A stretch of 64,000 bases of DNA. Source: Streptomyces violaceusniger Tu 4113. Lineage in GTDB: Bacteria; Actinomycetota; Actinomycetes; Streptomycetales; Streptomycetaceae. Shown in pieces: positions 35,467 through 43,430 of this stretch. Below the pieces are notes generated by a model that worked only from the letters and a program-made list of their open reading frames with translations, was not told the DNA's origin and did not search any database. Position 1 is the stretch's first letter; the number at the start of each line of letters is the position of its first letter. The stretch covers positions 5,394,001 to 5,458,000 of the forward strand of contig NC_015957.1 of the NCBI RefSeq assembly GCF_000147815.2, in the 5' to 3' direction. The position numbers were made by a program, and so were the translations under genes.

Positions 35467-35747
35467 CGGCTGATTCCCTCGAGCTGGTCGGCGAGGTCCT
35501 CCACGGAGACCAGGCGGGTGCCGGCGGCGGCGTTGGAACGGCTCTCCGCGGCGCCGGGAGCGCTGTCGAGCATGGCCGCCTTCCACCACTTGCGCATGAT
35601 GCCGGGAACGGTCTCCTCTTCAGCGGCCAGGACCTCGGCGTAGAAGTGGGCCCGGTTCGCTCCGGTCAGCGCATCGCCGATGCCGTTGATCGTGTTCGGG
35701 ATCGCCGGGATCCTGCGGTCGGTGGGGTGTTCGGGCTGTGCGCTCAT
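35463..35747 (-). CDS. Small uncharacterised protein upstream of the RelE-like gene
   Basis: 94 aa, rich in Ala, Glu and Arg, with a central MRKWWKAAML helix and a C-terminal VSVEDLADQLEG helix. I see no HTH or ribbon-helix-helix motif, so an antitoxin role rests only on position. ATG at 35747 after GGGAA. It could equally be a standalone conserved Streptomyces protein. Confidence 0.5.
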   Translation of the reverse strand: MSAQPEHPTDRRIPAIPNTINGIGDALTGANRAHFYAEVLAAEEETVPGIMRKWWKAAMLDSAPGAAESRSNAAAGTRLVSVEDLADQLEGISR

Positions 35748-35928
35748 CTCCGAGTTCCCTTCCCCGCATCGGGTGTGAGGTTCTGCGGCCCCAGCCGAGA
35801 CGCCTTCGGTCGGGCTCGGGTCATTCTCTCGCAGGACGTGCGCTCCATGGGGCGCAGTGGGAGATCAGGGTAGTCGGTGGGTCGTACGGGAACGCGGCAC
35901 CGCTCCCGAGCGCCGGCGCCGCGCGGTG

Positions 35929-36336
35929 TCAGCGAGCGCTGCCCATGTTCCGGTCGGCCTCGGTGCCCTGCAGCATGAGAGTGGTCTCCTCGATGCGGCG
36001 GAAGCGCCCGTCCGGGGCGAACTCGGCGAAGAGGTAGACCTCCGTGCGCACGGTGGAGCCGTCGGTCTTCGCGACGTCGATGACGTGACGGTCCGCGTAG
36101 CGGTCGCCCTGCACGAGTTCGTCGAGGACCTGTACCGATCCGCCGGCGACGATCGTACGCAGGTGGGCGATGTGGGCCAGGAACTCGCCGCGGTCGTCCC
36201 AGCGGCCCTCGGTGCGCTGGCGGTAGTCGGGGGTGAAGTGCCGGTCCACGGCCTCGGCCAGGTCAAGGCCGGGCGTGAAGAGCAGGTCGGTGAGGGCTGC
36301 GGCGATGTCGGTGCGGAAGGTGGCGGCGGCGGCCAT
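35929..36336 (-). CDS. SnoaL-like/NTF2-fold protein
   Basis: 135 aa, about one NTF2 fold: DLAEAVDRHFTPDYRQRTEG, FLAHIAHLRTIV, VQGDRYADRHVIDVAKTDG and FRRIEETTLML. This is the ester-cyclase-like SnoaL family, whose members isomerise, hydrolyse or only bind small molecules. Start ATG 36336 chosen; the frame upstream crosses the operator region. Divergent from a MarR regulator across two palindromes, so probably repressed by it. Confidence 0.85.
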   Translation of the reverse strand: MAAAATFRTDIAAALTDLLFTPGLDLAEAVDRHFTPDYRQRTEGRWDDRGEFLAHIAHLRTIVAGGSVQVLDELVQGDRYADRHVIDVAKTDGSTVRTEVYLFAEFAPDGRFRRIEETTLMLQGTEADRNMGSAR

Positions 36337-36370
36337 GACGGTGCCCTTCGATAGCGGAAGCATGGAAAAC

Positions 36371-36389
36371 TGCGTGCGCCAAGCACGCA
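36371..36389. promoter_or_regulatory. MarR-type operator 1
   Basis: TGCGTGC and GCACGCA arms around GCCAA, in the divergent region 35 bp before the SnoaL-like gene start. Confidence 0.65.
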
Positions 36390-36409
36390 TCTGCACCGTA
36401 CCGCATATT

Positions 36410-36426
36410 GCGTGCGCAGCGCACGC
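36410..36426. promoter_or_regulatory. MarR-type operator 2
   Basis: GCGTGCGC and GCGCACGC perfect arms around one A, followed at once by a TAATCT -10-like element close to the MarR start. Shares the TGCGTGCGC core with operator 1. Confidence 0.65.
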
Positions 36427-36439
36427 TAATCTCTGAGGC

Positions 36440-36901
36440 ATGCCAACCGATGTGGGACACGAGATCGCCGACGCGCTGGGCACACTGCTCAGGCGCAGCA
36501 CCCGTGAGCAGATCTACCGACGCCTGACCGAGGGCCTGGGCGAGGCCGTGGACGAGGTCACCTACCCCGTGCTCAGCGGCCTCGCCCGCACGGGCCCGCG
36601 CAGCGCCGCGGGCCTCGCCGACGAGATCGGCCTGGACCGCTCCGGCGTCACCCGCCGCGCGACCCGCCTGGAGGAGGCCGGCCTGCTACGCCGTGAACCC
36701 GACCCCGCCGACCGGCGCGCCACTCTGCTCGCCCTGACCGAAACCGGGCGACAGGCCATCGAGGCCACCCGCCAGCGCCTCGCCGCGCATATCGAGGACT
36801 CGCTCGCCTCCTGGCCACCCGGCGAGGCGCGGATCTTCGCCCGCCAACTCCACCGCTTCGTCCACTACGGACCCTTCACCGAAGAGCGACGAAGTGGATG
36901 A
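36440..36901 (+). CDS. MarR-family transcriptional regulator
   Basis: 153 aa winged-helix dimeric regulator: recognition region SAAGLADEIGLDRSGVTRRA, wing LLRREPDPADRRATLLALTETG, C-terminal dimer helix. ATG at 36440 lies 13 bp after the second palindrome. Likely represses itself and the divergent SnoaL-like gene, releasing on binding a small phenolic or other ligand. Confidence 0.92.
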   Translation: MPTDVGHEIADALGTLLRRSTREQIYRRLTEGLGEAVDEVTYPVLSGLARTGPRSAAGLADEIGLDRSGVTRRATRLEEAGLLRREPDPADRRATLLALTETGRQAIEATRQRLAAHIEDSLASWPPGEARIFARQLHRFVHYGPFTEERRSG

Positions 36902-37014
36902 GACCTCCGCCGCCGTACGGGCGGGCGGGCACGCGCGGCGGCTGGGGGCGGCCGGGGGGCGGCGATCGGCTGGATCGGCGTGCCGGGCGGCCGGACAGTG
37001 TCGCTGTCGGAGGT

Positions 37015-37548
37015 TCAGGCCACCACGGGCCCAGCTCCGCGGATGAGATGGACGGTGAGCTGTGTTTCGGTGTCACTGGTGTTGACGGCGTGGATGAAGC
37101 CGTGGGCCGTGCGGTAGCGCCCCGTGCCTCCGGTGATGGCCAGGGTGATGTCACCGGGGCCGGCGCCGGTGATGGCGAACACCCCCTGCACGGTGAGCTG
37201 GCCCTCGGACAACGAAAGAGTGATCTGACACTGCAGGTCACTCGAATCCATGGGGCCGGTGCGGGTCACTGTGCAGGCCTCGTCGAATCGGCCCACCGTG
37301 ACGTTGGAACGCAAGAGGTCCCCACTGACGATGAGTTGGTCCCCTTGGCTGTTCCCGGGAGGGGCCACGTCGACGGAGTGGGTCTGAGTGGGCCTCACCG
37401 TCAGAAGGAAGACTTCTTCACCATGGCGAGGCGGCAGGGGGCCGGTGGCGCCTGCGGCCGGTGCGGCGGCCACCGCCAGGGGCGCGCAGCAAAGGGCAGC
37501 CGCCAGGCCGGCGGCCGCGCTCAGAGCAGAACGTTTGACGTGTGACAT
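37015..37548 (-). CDS. Secreted allene-oxide-cyclase/dirigent-like barrel protein
   Basis: 177 aa. Signal peptide (about 1-30, ending AVAAAPAAGA), then a beta-barrel pattern: GDQLIVSGDLL, GRFDEACTVTR, DLQCQITLSLSEGQLTVQG, VFAITGAGPG and ITGGTGRYRTAHG. Plant dirigent and actinobacterial AOC-barrel proteins share this. Two cysteines could form one disulfide. Role in bacteria is unknown; no enzyme partner adjacent. Confidence 0.75.
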   Translation of the reverse strand: MSHVKRSALSAAAGLAAALCCAPLAVAAAPAAGATGPLPPRHGEEVFLLTVRPTQTHSVDVAPPGNSQGDQLIVSGDLLRSNVTVGRFDEACTVTRTGPMDSSDLQCQITLSLSEGQLTVQGVFAITGAGPGDITLAITGGTGRYRTAHGFIHAVNTSDTETQLTVHLIRGAGPVVA

Positions 37549-37859
37549 GGCGCTTCTCCCGCGAGAGCGTGGGGCGGCCAGTGACCTCGTGCCACCTGAG
37601 GTGCCGATTCCCAGGTCAGCATCCGGTGAGTGACGCACCACAGCTACTTCAGTTGGGCATCCAGGTGATCACTGGTCGGCGGTCGCCGGGAACGGTGGGC
37701 AGAAAGACCCGGGCCGCCACTTCGCGAGACACAACGTAGGAGGTCAGGGCCGCCGGGACCGCCGCACTGGGGCGGGCGGGCGCGTTCCGGTTGTAGATAT
37801 ATGCGACTGTGACGCGCGGAACGCGTGCTTCCAAGCTGCGGCCGTGCCACACTGAGGTT
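37549..37859. other. Non-coding stretch between barrel protein and DUF998 gene
   Basis: A 67-codon minus-strand frame (37649-37852) has no ribosome binding site or recognisable domain. I see no supported gene here; the stretch ends in the hairpin at 37860. Confidence 0.5.
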
Positions 37860-37891
37860 GGCCCTCACCGCATCCCCCGTCGGTGAGGGCC
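37860..37891. terminator. Intrinsic terminator
   Basis: Perfect 11-bp arms GGCCCTCACCG (37860-37870) and CGGTGAGGGCC (37881-37891) followed by ACTTTCGTTT. No clear gene ends just before it, so it may terminate a small unrecognised transcript. Confidence 0.65.
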
Positions 37892-38083
37892 ACTTTCGTT
37901 TCCCGGCCCCCGGGAGCCGGTGATGAACCCTCAATTCCGCTCTGCCCGCAGTTCCGTGCACCCCTTGAGACGCGGACAGAGGTAGGGGCTGCCCCACCTC
38001 GCCCCGGGGGCTTGCCGGAGTGTTTCAGGCCCACGCCGCATGATCCGCTGTATGCACAATCATCGTGCGAAAGAAGGCGGACA

Positions 38084-38767
38084 GTGAAGGTTCGAATGGG
38101 ATATTCCGCGTGGGTGGCGGGTGTGGTGCAGTTCTTCGCGGTCCATTTGTTCGTCGAGTCGGCCTGGGCGCGACCGTACAGTTGGGCATGGAACAACATC
38201 AGCGACTTGGGAAACGCTCACTGCGCTCTGCAGTCCGATCCCGAGCCACGCTATGTCTGCTCGCCCGAACACGCCGCGATGAACGCCTCGTTCATCGCGC
38301 TGGGAACGCTGCTCGTCCTCGGCACCGCCCTGACTGCCACTCTGTGGTGCCGAGGCGCCGCCTCGGCCGTGACCCGATTTCTGTTGGCCGGTGCCGGCGT
38401 GGGTTTTGTCCTGGCCGGGCTGGCACCCGCGGACGTCCATGAGAACCAGCACGCCCTGGGCGCCCTCCTCATCATGGGAACGGGCAACATCGGTCTTCTC
38501 CTGGCAGGAGCCAGGCTGGCGGAAGATGTTCCGGGTCCCCTGCGCTGGGGGACCAGGCTGCTGGGAATCACCGCGCTCACGGCCTTCGGGCTCTTTCTCT
38601 CCCGCCACTATCTCGGCCTCGGTATGGGAGGCATGGAGCGGGTCGCGGCCTTTCCCCTCTTGGCGTGGGCGCTGGTTGCCGGCAGCCGCGGCTTGTTCCG
38701 CCAGCAGACCCGTACGCCGGACACCACGCCGGAAATGCGCATCGCACAGGTGCCCCACGGACAATGA
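38084..38767 (+). CDS. DUF998-family integral membrane protein
   Basis: 227 aa, about six TM helices. Family marks: SWAWNNISDLGN after the first helix, MNASFIALGTLLVLG, LAPADVHENQHALGA with conserved acidic and His residues, and a final helix near GMERVAAFPLLAW. Start GTG 38084 has AAGAAGG 6 nt upstream; ATG 38096 is an alternative. Function of DUF998 proteins is unknown. Its 3' side is where the inverted-repeat element begins. Confidence 0.85.
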   Translation: MKVRMGYSAWVAGVVQFFAVHLFVESAWARPYSWAWNNISDLGNAHCALQSDPEPRYVCSPEHAAMNASFIALGTLLVLGTALTATLWCRGAASAVTRFLLAGAGVGFVLAGLAPADVHENQHALGALLIMGTGNIGLLLAGARLAEDVPGPLRWGTRLLGITALTAFGLFLSRHYLGLGMGGMERVAAFPLLAWALVAGSRGLFRQQTRTPDTTPEMRIAQVPHGQ

Positions 38768-38869
38768 GACTTCCTGGCCGACTTCTGCCTCGACGGGCAT
38801 GGCGCCGTAAGTGCGGCCTGTTCCAACGGCCATTCGGGCAGGGGGCGTTGATATGAGTCGGCCAGTGAC

Positions 38870-38915
38870 GTTTTCTCACTGAAGATCACTTCCAGTGGCA
38901 GTTGAGAGCGAGGGC
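38870..38915. repeat. Left 46-bp terminal inverted repeat
   Basis: Starts GTTTTCTCACTGAAGATCAC; on the minus strand it encodes the transposase end ALALNCHWK-stop. Matches the reverse complement of 40900-40945 at 45 of 46 positions. Confidence 0.85.
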
Positions 38916-39143
38916 TTTGAGACCGCCGTGGAGTTTCCGGGCGGACGGGTCGAGAACCCCGTTGAGATCCCCAAGGACGAGCAGGGCAAGACGGCCGAAG
39001 CGCGCCTCGGCGATGCCCGGTTCGTCCTCGACGAGCGGATGGACGGCCCAATATCCTGCGCGAAGTATGGACTGGAGGTTCCGGTCGGCGGCGGAGGCCC
39101 AACACTAATGATCACCGGGGTCACCAGGGAGCCCGCAACGTGA
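38895..39143 (+). CDS. Small ORF of unknown function, coupled to the MFS gene
   Basis: 82 codons from a GTG inside the left repeat; the true start may be internal or lost. The body (VEFPGGRVENPVEIPKDE, DARFVLDERMDGPISCAKYG, GGGGPTLMITGV) has an acidic, protein-like composition, and its stop overlaps the GTG of the MFS gene (GTGA), which supports translation. No domain recognised. It may be the 3' part of a gene cut by the IS end. Confidence 0.4.
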   Translation: MAVESEGFETAVEFPGGRVENPVEIPKDEQGKTAEARLGDARFVLDERMDGPISCAKYGLEVPVGGGGPTLMITGVTREPAT

Positions 39144-40408
39144 CCGGCACCACGGAGGCCCTTGGCGGGTCGGCTGCAGTTGACAATGCAGCACGAAGTG
39201 TCACGCGCCCGTTCTACGTATACGCCGTGCTCGCCAACACGCTGTTCCAGCGCGGCGTATTCGTCCTCTTCCTTCAGCAGCGAGGCTTCTCCGCCGGGCA
39301 AGTGGCCCTACTGCAGACACTGCTCTACCTGGGCAGCGGACTTGCGGAGTTGCCGACGGGAGTCATCGCCGACCGAATCGGCAGGCGTGCCAGCATCGTG
39401 ATCGGCCAGATGCTGATAGCTGGATGTCTGCTCGGCCAGGGGACGTTCTCCAACTACTGGGTGTTCCTGACGCTGTTCATCGGGCAGGGCGTGGGCATGG
39501 CATGTGTGTCCGGCTCGGACACCGCCCTGCTGTACGACCTGCTCGTGCGTCGTGGTGCAACGGCCAACTACGTCAAGATCAAGTCCCGGTTCACCATGCT
39601 CGGGACGGTCACCTCGGGAGCCGCCATCGTCCTCGGCGGCCAACTGCAGCAGATCTCCTGGGGAGTCGTCTACGTCGGTTCGGCGGCGTGCCTCGCCCTA
39701 GCCGTGGTGGAGCTGATGTCAGGGGTGCCCGAGATCCGCGGCGCGGACGCGGTGGACGAGCAGGACGGAGCCGAGGAGCACGGCGACGCCACAGCATGGC
39801 GGGCGATGCTTCGGGTCGCCACGCCGGCGCTCGTGACGCTTGTCGTGGTGTCCGGATTGATGCATGCGACTTTGACGCCGTACATCATCTTTGCCCAGAA
39901 GACCCTCTCCGATCAGGGAGCGGGCACCGCATTGGTCAGCGTGGTCATATCGGCGGGATTCTTCGCTGGCGGGCTCACTCCGCTGCTGTCGGACCGCGCG
40001 GACCGGCGCATCGGGTATCGGGTCATCGTCCCGGTGTCCCTCCTGACGCTCGCCGCGGCACTCGGCCTGAGCGGCCTCGGCCTTGTCTGGGTCACCATCG
40101 CCGCGTTCCTGGCCCTGGTCGGGATTCCCGAGATCACCGCCGTGCTCGTGGACAACGTGTTCAACGAGGCCGTGCCGTCGCGCCACCGGGCGAGCCTGCT
40201 GTCGATGATCGCATTCGTGGAGTCGGCGCTCATCGGCATCGGCTATCTCGTCCTCGGCGCGCTCATGGACGGGCTGGGCTCCAGTGTGGGCATGGCCACC
40301 TACGCCGCGGTCCCCCTGCTGGCATGTCTCCTGTGGCTCCCGGTGCTCTTCCGAGGGGCACGGGTGACCACTGAGATCGAGAAGCCCGCCGACCAAAAGG
40401 CATCCTGA
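39140..40408 (+). CDS. MFS transporter, drug-efflux-like
   Basis: 422 aa, 12 predicted helices. MFS motif A appears as GVIADRIGRRASI after TM2, and a second-half counterpart as LLSDRADRRIGYR. A charged central loop (about 195-220, DAVDEQDGAEEHGD) separates the halves. GTG start overlaps the small ORF upstream. Enclosed by the inverted IS ends, so it is likely a mobilised export or resistance gene. Substrate unknown. Confidence 0.88.
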   Translation: MTGTTEALGGSAAVDNAARSVTRPFYVYAVLANTLFQRGVFVLFLQQRGFSAGQVALLQTLLYLGSGLAELPTGVIADRIGRRASIVIGQMLIAGCLLGQGTFSNYWVFLTLFIGQGVGMACVSGSDTALLYDLLVRRGATANYVKIKSRFTMLGTVTSGAAIVLGGQLQQISWGVVYVGSAACLALAVVELMSGVPEIRGADAVDEQDGAEEHGDATAWRAMLRVATPALVTLVVVSGLMHATLTPYIIFAQKTLSDQGAGTALVSVVISAGFFAGGLTPLLSDRADRRIGYRVIVPVSLLTLAAALGLSGLGLVWVTIAAFLALVGIPEITAVLVDNVFNEAVPSRHRASLLSMIAFVESALIGIGYLVLGALMDGLGSSVGMATYAAVPLLACLLWLPVLFRGARVTTEIEKPADQKAS

Positions 40409-40528
40409 AACAGACCATCTCGAGCAACGCCCTGCCCGATGGCAGGGGCGCGGCGCGGATAAGGTCATGGCGGTCGGACCAGCGCCGGTAGAGCACTGGG
40501 CGGCTGGTTCCGGCCGCCGTACGACAGC

Positions 40529-40929
40529 GTGCTCGATGTCCCGCTCCACATCGTGGTGCACCTCTCCCGGTTGCTCGCCGCGCATCGCCGGCGCCTCAAC
40601 ACGCCCCGTGGGTCGCGGGTCCTGGGCACATTCCGGCAGGCGGTCATGGTGCTGCGCTGGTTCCGTGACCGCGGCTGCGTGCACTGCCTGGCCAGGGACG
40701 CCGGAGTCTCGCAGGCCACCGGCTACCGCTACCTGCACGAGGCCATCGACGTCCTCGCCGCTCAAGCCCCCGACCCGCACGAGGTGTTGAAGACCTCCGT
40801 GCCCTCGGCGAGCGCACCGCCGCCGAGCTCAAGGAACGCTGGCGCACACTGAAGCGCGTCACCCTGAGCCCCAGTCGAATCGGCGACATAGCCCGAGCCG
40901 CCCTCGCTCTCAACTGCCACTGGAAGTGA
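40529..40929 (+). pseudogene. IS5/IS112-like transposase, internally deleted
   Basis: The N-terminal part (LAAHRRRLNTPRGSRVLGTF, then CLARDAGVSQATGYRYLHEA) is an IS transposase HTH domain. The frame breaks near 40790, and from about 40795 the next frame reads LGERTAAELKERW, RVTLSPSRIGDIARAALALN and ends HWK-stop at 40929. The whole DDE catalytic middle is missing. Confidence 0.8.
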
Positions 40930-40945
40930 TCCTCAGTGAGAAAAC
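40900..40945. repeat. Right 46-bp terminal inverted repeat
   Basis: Contains the transposase 3' end and the outer IS terminus ending CAGTGAGAAAAC; complement of 38870-38915 with one mismatch. Confidence 0.85.
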
Positions 40946-40996
40946 CTCCGTAAGATCGACGAATCGGCCCGTGCGGATACGAGGAGGCGCTCGCCG

Positions 40997-42043
40997 GTGG
41001 TACTCCAGGTGCGCGGCGTCGTGTTGCCGGAGCGGGAAGAGCGGTCCTTCTGGATTGACGGGGACCGGCTACGGACCGAACCCGTCCCCGGCGCGGATCT
41101 CGTCGTCGATGGCGGATGGCTGCTGCCTGGCCTGGTCGACGTGCATACGCACCCGGGCACCGAGGACATCGATGTCCCGTTCAGCGACGACACACTTCGC
41201 CGGCACCTGACCGATCACCGCGACTCCGGCGTACTGCTGGTCCGGACACCCGGATCCGCCGCGCGCATACCGGGCTGGGTGGACGAGGAGCCGGAGATGC
41301 CGCGGGTGCGCTCGGCCGGACGGTGGCTGGCCACTCCGGGCCGCTTCTTCCCCGGCTTCGGGCGTGATGTGAGTGAAGCGGATCTGGTGCGGGCGGCCGT
41401 CGAGGAAGCCAAGGCGTCCTCGGGCTGGTGCAAGGTCATCGTCGACTGGAAGTACGACGAACCGGCGCTGCCCCAGGACGTCCTCACCTCCGTGGTGCAA
41501 GCCGTACACGCGGTCGGCGGCCGGGTGGCCGCCCACTGCCAGACCGCCGACGGCAGCCGCCGTGCCGTTCAAGCAGGCGTCGACAGCCTGGAGCACGGCA
41601 TGCACCTGGACCCTGGCCTGATCGGTCAGATGGCTTCCCAGGGCACCGCGTTCGTTCCGACGCTCAGCGTCTTCGGCGCCGGAGCCGACCGGAGGCGCGC
41701 CGAGGAGCCGAGCGCACGGCGCGACTGGTGGCTGGCCGGCTGGGAGGGCATGCTGCCGAACGTCCGGGCCGCAGACGAAGCCGGCGTCACAGTACTGGCA
41801 GGCACTGACAGCTTCCCCTGCGGCAGGGTCACATCAGAGGTCGAATGGCTGGTACGCGCCGGCCTGTCGGCGGAAGCAGCTCTCGGGGCGGCATCGTGGG
41901 CGGCCAGAGCATGGCTGGGGCTGCCCGGACTGGTCGATGGTGGCCCCGCCGACCTCATCGCCTATGACACCGATCCGACTCTCGACAGCTCCGTTCCGGC
42001 CCACCCCAGTCGCATCATTCTGCGCGGCCGAGTCATCACCTGA
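40997..42043 (+). CDS. Metal-dependent amidohydrolase (imidazolonepropionase/prolidase-like)
   Basis: 348 aa. Metal ligands are all visible: HTH in LVDVHTHPG, lysine in CKVIVDWKYD, His in VAAHCQT, His in SLEHGMHLD and Asp in LAGTDSFP. No signal peptide. GTG at 40997 with GAGGAGG 9 nt upstream. It starts 51 bp after the IS right end, so its native promoter may have been replaced. Substrate unknown; family members cleave cyclic amides, dipeptides or organophosphates. Confidence 0.88.
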   Translation: MVLQVRGVVLPEREERSFWIDGDRLRTEPVPGADLVVDGGWLLPGLVDVHTHPGTEDIDVPFSDDTLRRHLTDHRDSGVLLVRTPGSAARIPGWVDEEPEMPRVRSAGRWLATPGRFFPGFGRDVSEADLVRAAVEEAKASSGWCKVIVDWKYDEPALPQDVLTSVVQAVHAVGGRVAAHCQTADGSRRAVQAGVDSLEHGMHLDPGLIGQMASQGTAFVPTLSVFGAGADRRRAEEPSARRDWWLAGWEGMLPNVRAADEAGVTVLAGTDSFPCGRVTSEVEWLVRAGLSAEAALGAASWAARAWLGLPGLVDGGPADLIAYDTDPTLDSSVPAHPSRIILRGRVIT

Positions 42044-42096
42044 AGGGCGAGCTGAGGTGTCAGATGTGTGTGCGGTGGGCACGGCCGGAGCGGCGC

Positions 42097-42924
42097 CTAC
42101 CGACGTGCGGGGGCCGTTCGTGACACCCGCAGCTCCGTGAGATACCGCTTGGTGACCCGGCCGCCGTACCGCCTGTCGATCAGCCCGGCGATGCACTCCA
42201 GCAGCCCCTCCCTGGCCTCAGGCGGCAGCGACCGGTGGCCGGAGTAGGTCCGCAGCACTGCCAGGTACTCCGCCGTGGTGTACGTCAGGTCCCACTCATA
42301 GCGCCGGAAGTCGACAGGTCCGAACCGGCCGCTGCGTGCGACCTCATCCGCGTGATCCGAGGTGTCGACGTCCGCTGCGGCCGGAAGCCGCAGCCCCGGC
42401 GGGGTGGCCGGATCGAAGCGCTCGTAACAGTCCTGGACCTCGACGAAGAACTCTTCGCTACCGCCCGCCACATGCTGCGTGGCGACGACGGCCAGGGCGC
42501 CACCGGGCCGCAGCGCGTCGGCGGCCTTTACCAGCCGCACCGCCGGGTCGATCCAGTGGAACGCCGTCGCCGAGACGACCGCGTCGAACGGCTCCTCCGG
42601 CATCGGCCACGTCTCGAAGTCCGCCGTCACGATCTCCACCGTTTCGAACCCGGCCAGGTTGCGCCGGGCGACGGCGGCCATGTCCGCGCCCAGCTCGACG
42701 GCCGTGATCCGGCAACCACGCTCGGCAAGCGGCAGGGTCGCCTTGCCGGTGCCTGCCCCTACCTCGAGGACACGACGGCCGGGGCCGGTGCCGGCCATCT
42801 CCGTGAGGTCGTCGAACAGCTCGGGCGGATATCCGGGCCTGGCCCGGTCGTACAGCTCCGCGTCCTCGTCGAAGATCCGGCTCAGGTGGACACGGCGCGT
42901 TTCCTCAGGCGTGTCGTCGCGCAT
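42097..42924 (-). CDS. Class I SAM-dependent methyltransferase
   Basis: 275 aa. SAM motif I VLEVGAGTGKAT, motif II region VEIVTADFETWPM, and SATAFHWIDP with LRPGGALAVV. This is the small-molecule/trans-aconitate-type methyltransferase layout with an N-terminal FDEDAELYDRARPGYP segment. Methyl acceptor unknown. Divergent from the cupin-like gene. Confidence 0.88.
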   Translation of the reverse strand: MRDDTPEETRRVHLSRIFDEDAELYDRARPGYPPELFDDLTEMAGTGPGRRVLEVGAGTGKATLPLAERGCRITAVELGADMAAVARRNLAGFETVEIVTADFETWPMPEEPFDAVVSATAFHWIDPAVRLVKAADALRPGGALAVVATQHVAGGSEEFFVEVQDCYERFDPATPPGLRLPAAADVDTSDHADEVARSGRFGPVDFRRYEWDLTYTTAEYLAVLRTYSGHRSLPPEAREGLLECIAGLIDRRYGGRVTKRYLTELRVSRTAPARR

Positions 42925-42999
42925 GGCAGCACACTAGGCCCGTCCGGCGCGCATCAGGCGCGGATCGCGTCCACAAGAGCAACGGCTAGCGTCCGGCGT

Positions 43000-43398
43000 G
43001 TGAACGACAGTGTGTACGTGGGCCATGCGGGCAAGGATGCGGCACTGGACCGGGGGTGGCTCCTCGGGCACTTCAAGGACGTTGGCGACCCGCGCCACAG
43101 CGAGGCCGTAGAGATCAAATGGGGCGTCCACCCTCGTGGCGACGAGCGATCGCAGTGGGTGGAAGGAGAGGAACGCACGGCTCTCCTGGTTCTCATCAGC
43201 GGCCGTTTCCGCGTTGAGCTCCCCGGGCGCAGCGTTCTTCTTGAAGAGCAGGGTGATTACGTCGTGTGGGGGCACGGAGTCGACCACTCATGGTTCGCGG
43301 AGGAGGAGTCGGTGGTGCTGACTGTTCGATGGCCGTCCGTGCCCGGCTACGCAGTGGCGGAGGAGAGTGGGGCGCGACCGGCACGACCGCAGAGCTGA
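43000..43398 (+). CDS. Small cupin-like protein
   Basis: 132 aa. A single beta-barrel pattern: EIKWGVHPRGDERSQWV, ALLVLISGRFRVELPGR, QGDYVVWGHGVDHSWFAEEE and VLTVRWPS. The HxHxE metal motif is incomplete (GHGVDHSW), so metal binding is uncertain. GTG at 43000; the much longer open frame covers the opposite-strand methyltransferase. Homologues I recall are uncharacterised Streptomyces proteins. Confidence 0.7.
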   Translation: MNDSVYVGHAGKDAALDRGWLLGHFKDVGDPRHSEAVEIKWGVHPRGDERSQWVEGEERTALLVLISGRFRVELPGRSVLLEEQGDYVVWGHGVDHSWFAEEESVVLTVRWPSVPGYAVAEESGARPARPQS

Positions 43399-43430
43399 GC
43401 GCGAAAGAGCGTTGAGGCGGTTGATACCGC

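Larger units (their letters stand above)
38870..40945. mobile_element. Transposon-like unit: MFS gene between inverted IS ends
   Basis: Bounded by 46-bp inverted repeats differing at one base. Each repeat contains the last nine transposase codons, its stop and the outer IS end, so two copies of the same IS end face outwards in opposite orientation. Between them lie a small ORF, an MFS exporter and a deleted IS transposase. I see no clear target-site duplication. Best read as a decayed composite transposon, no longer autonomous. Confidence 0.7.

Noticed and set aside
35463..35747. Naming the 94-aa protein an antitoxin
   Set aside because: No DNA-binding motif seen; only gene order suggests it, so it is left as uncharacterised.
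37649..37852. 67-codon minus-strand frame as a possible small gene
   Set aside because: No ribosome binding site, no signal or domain, biased composition.
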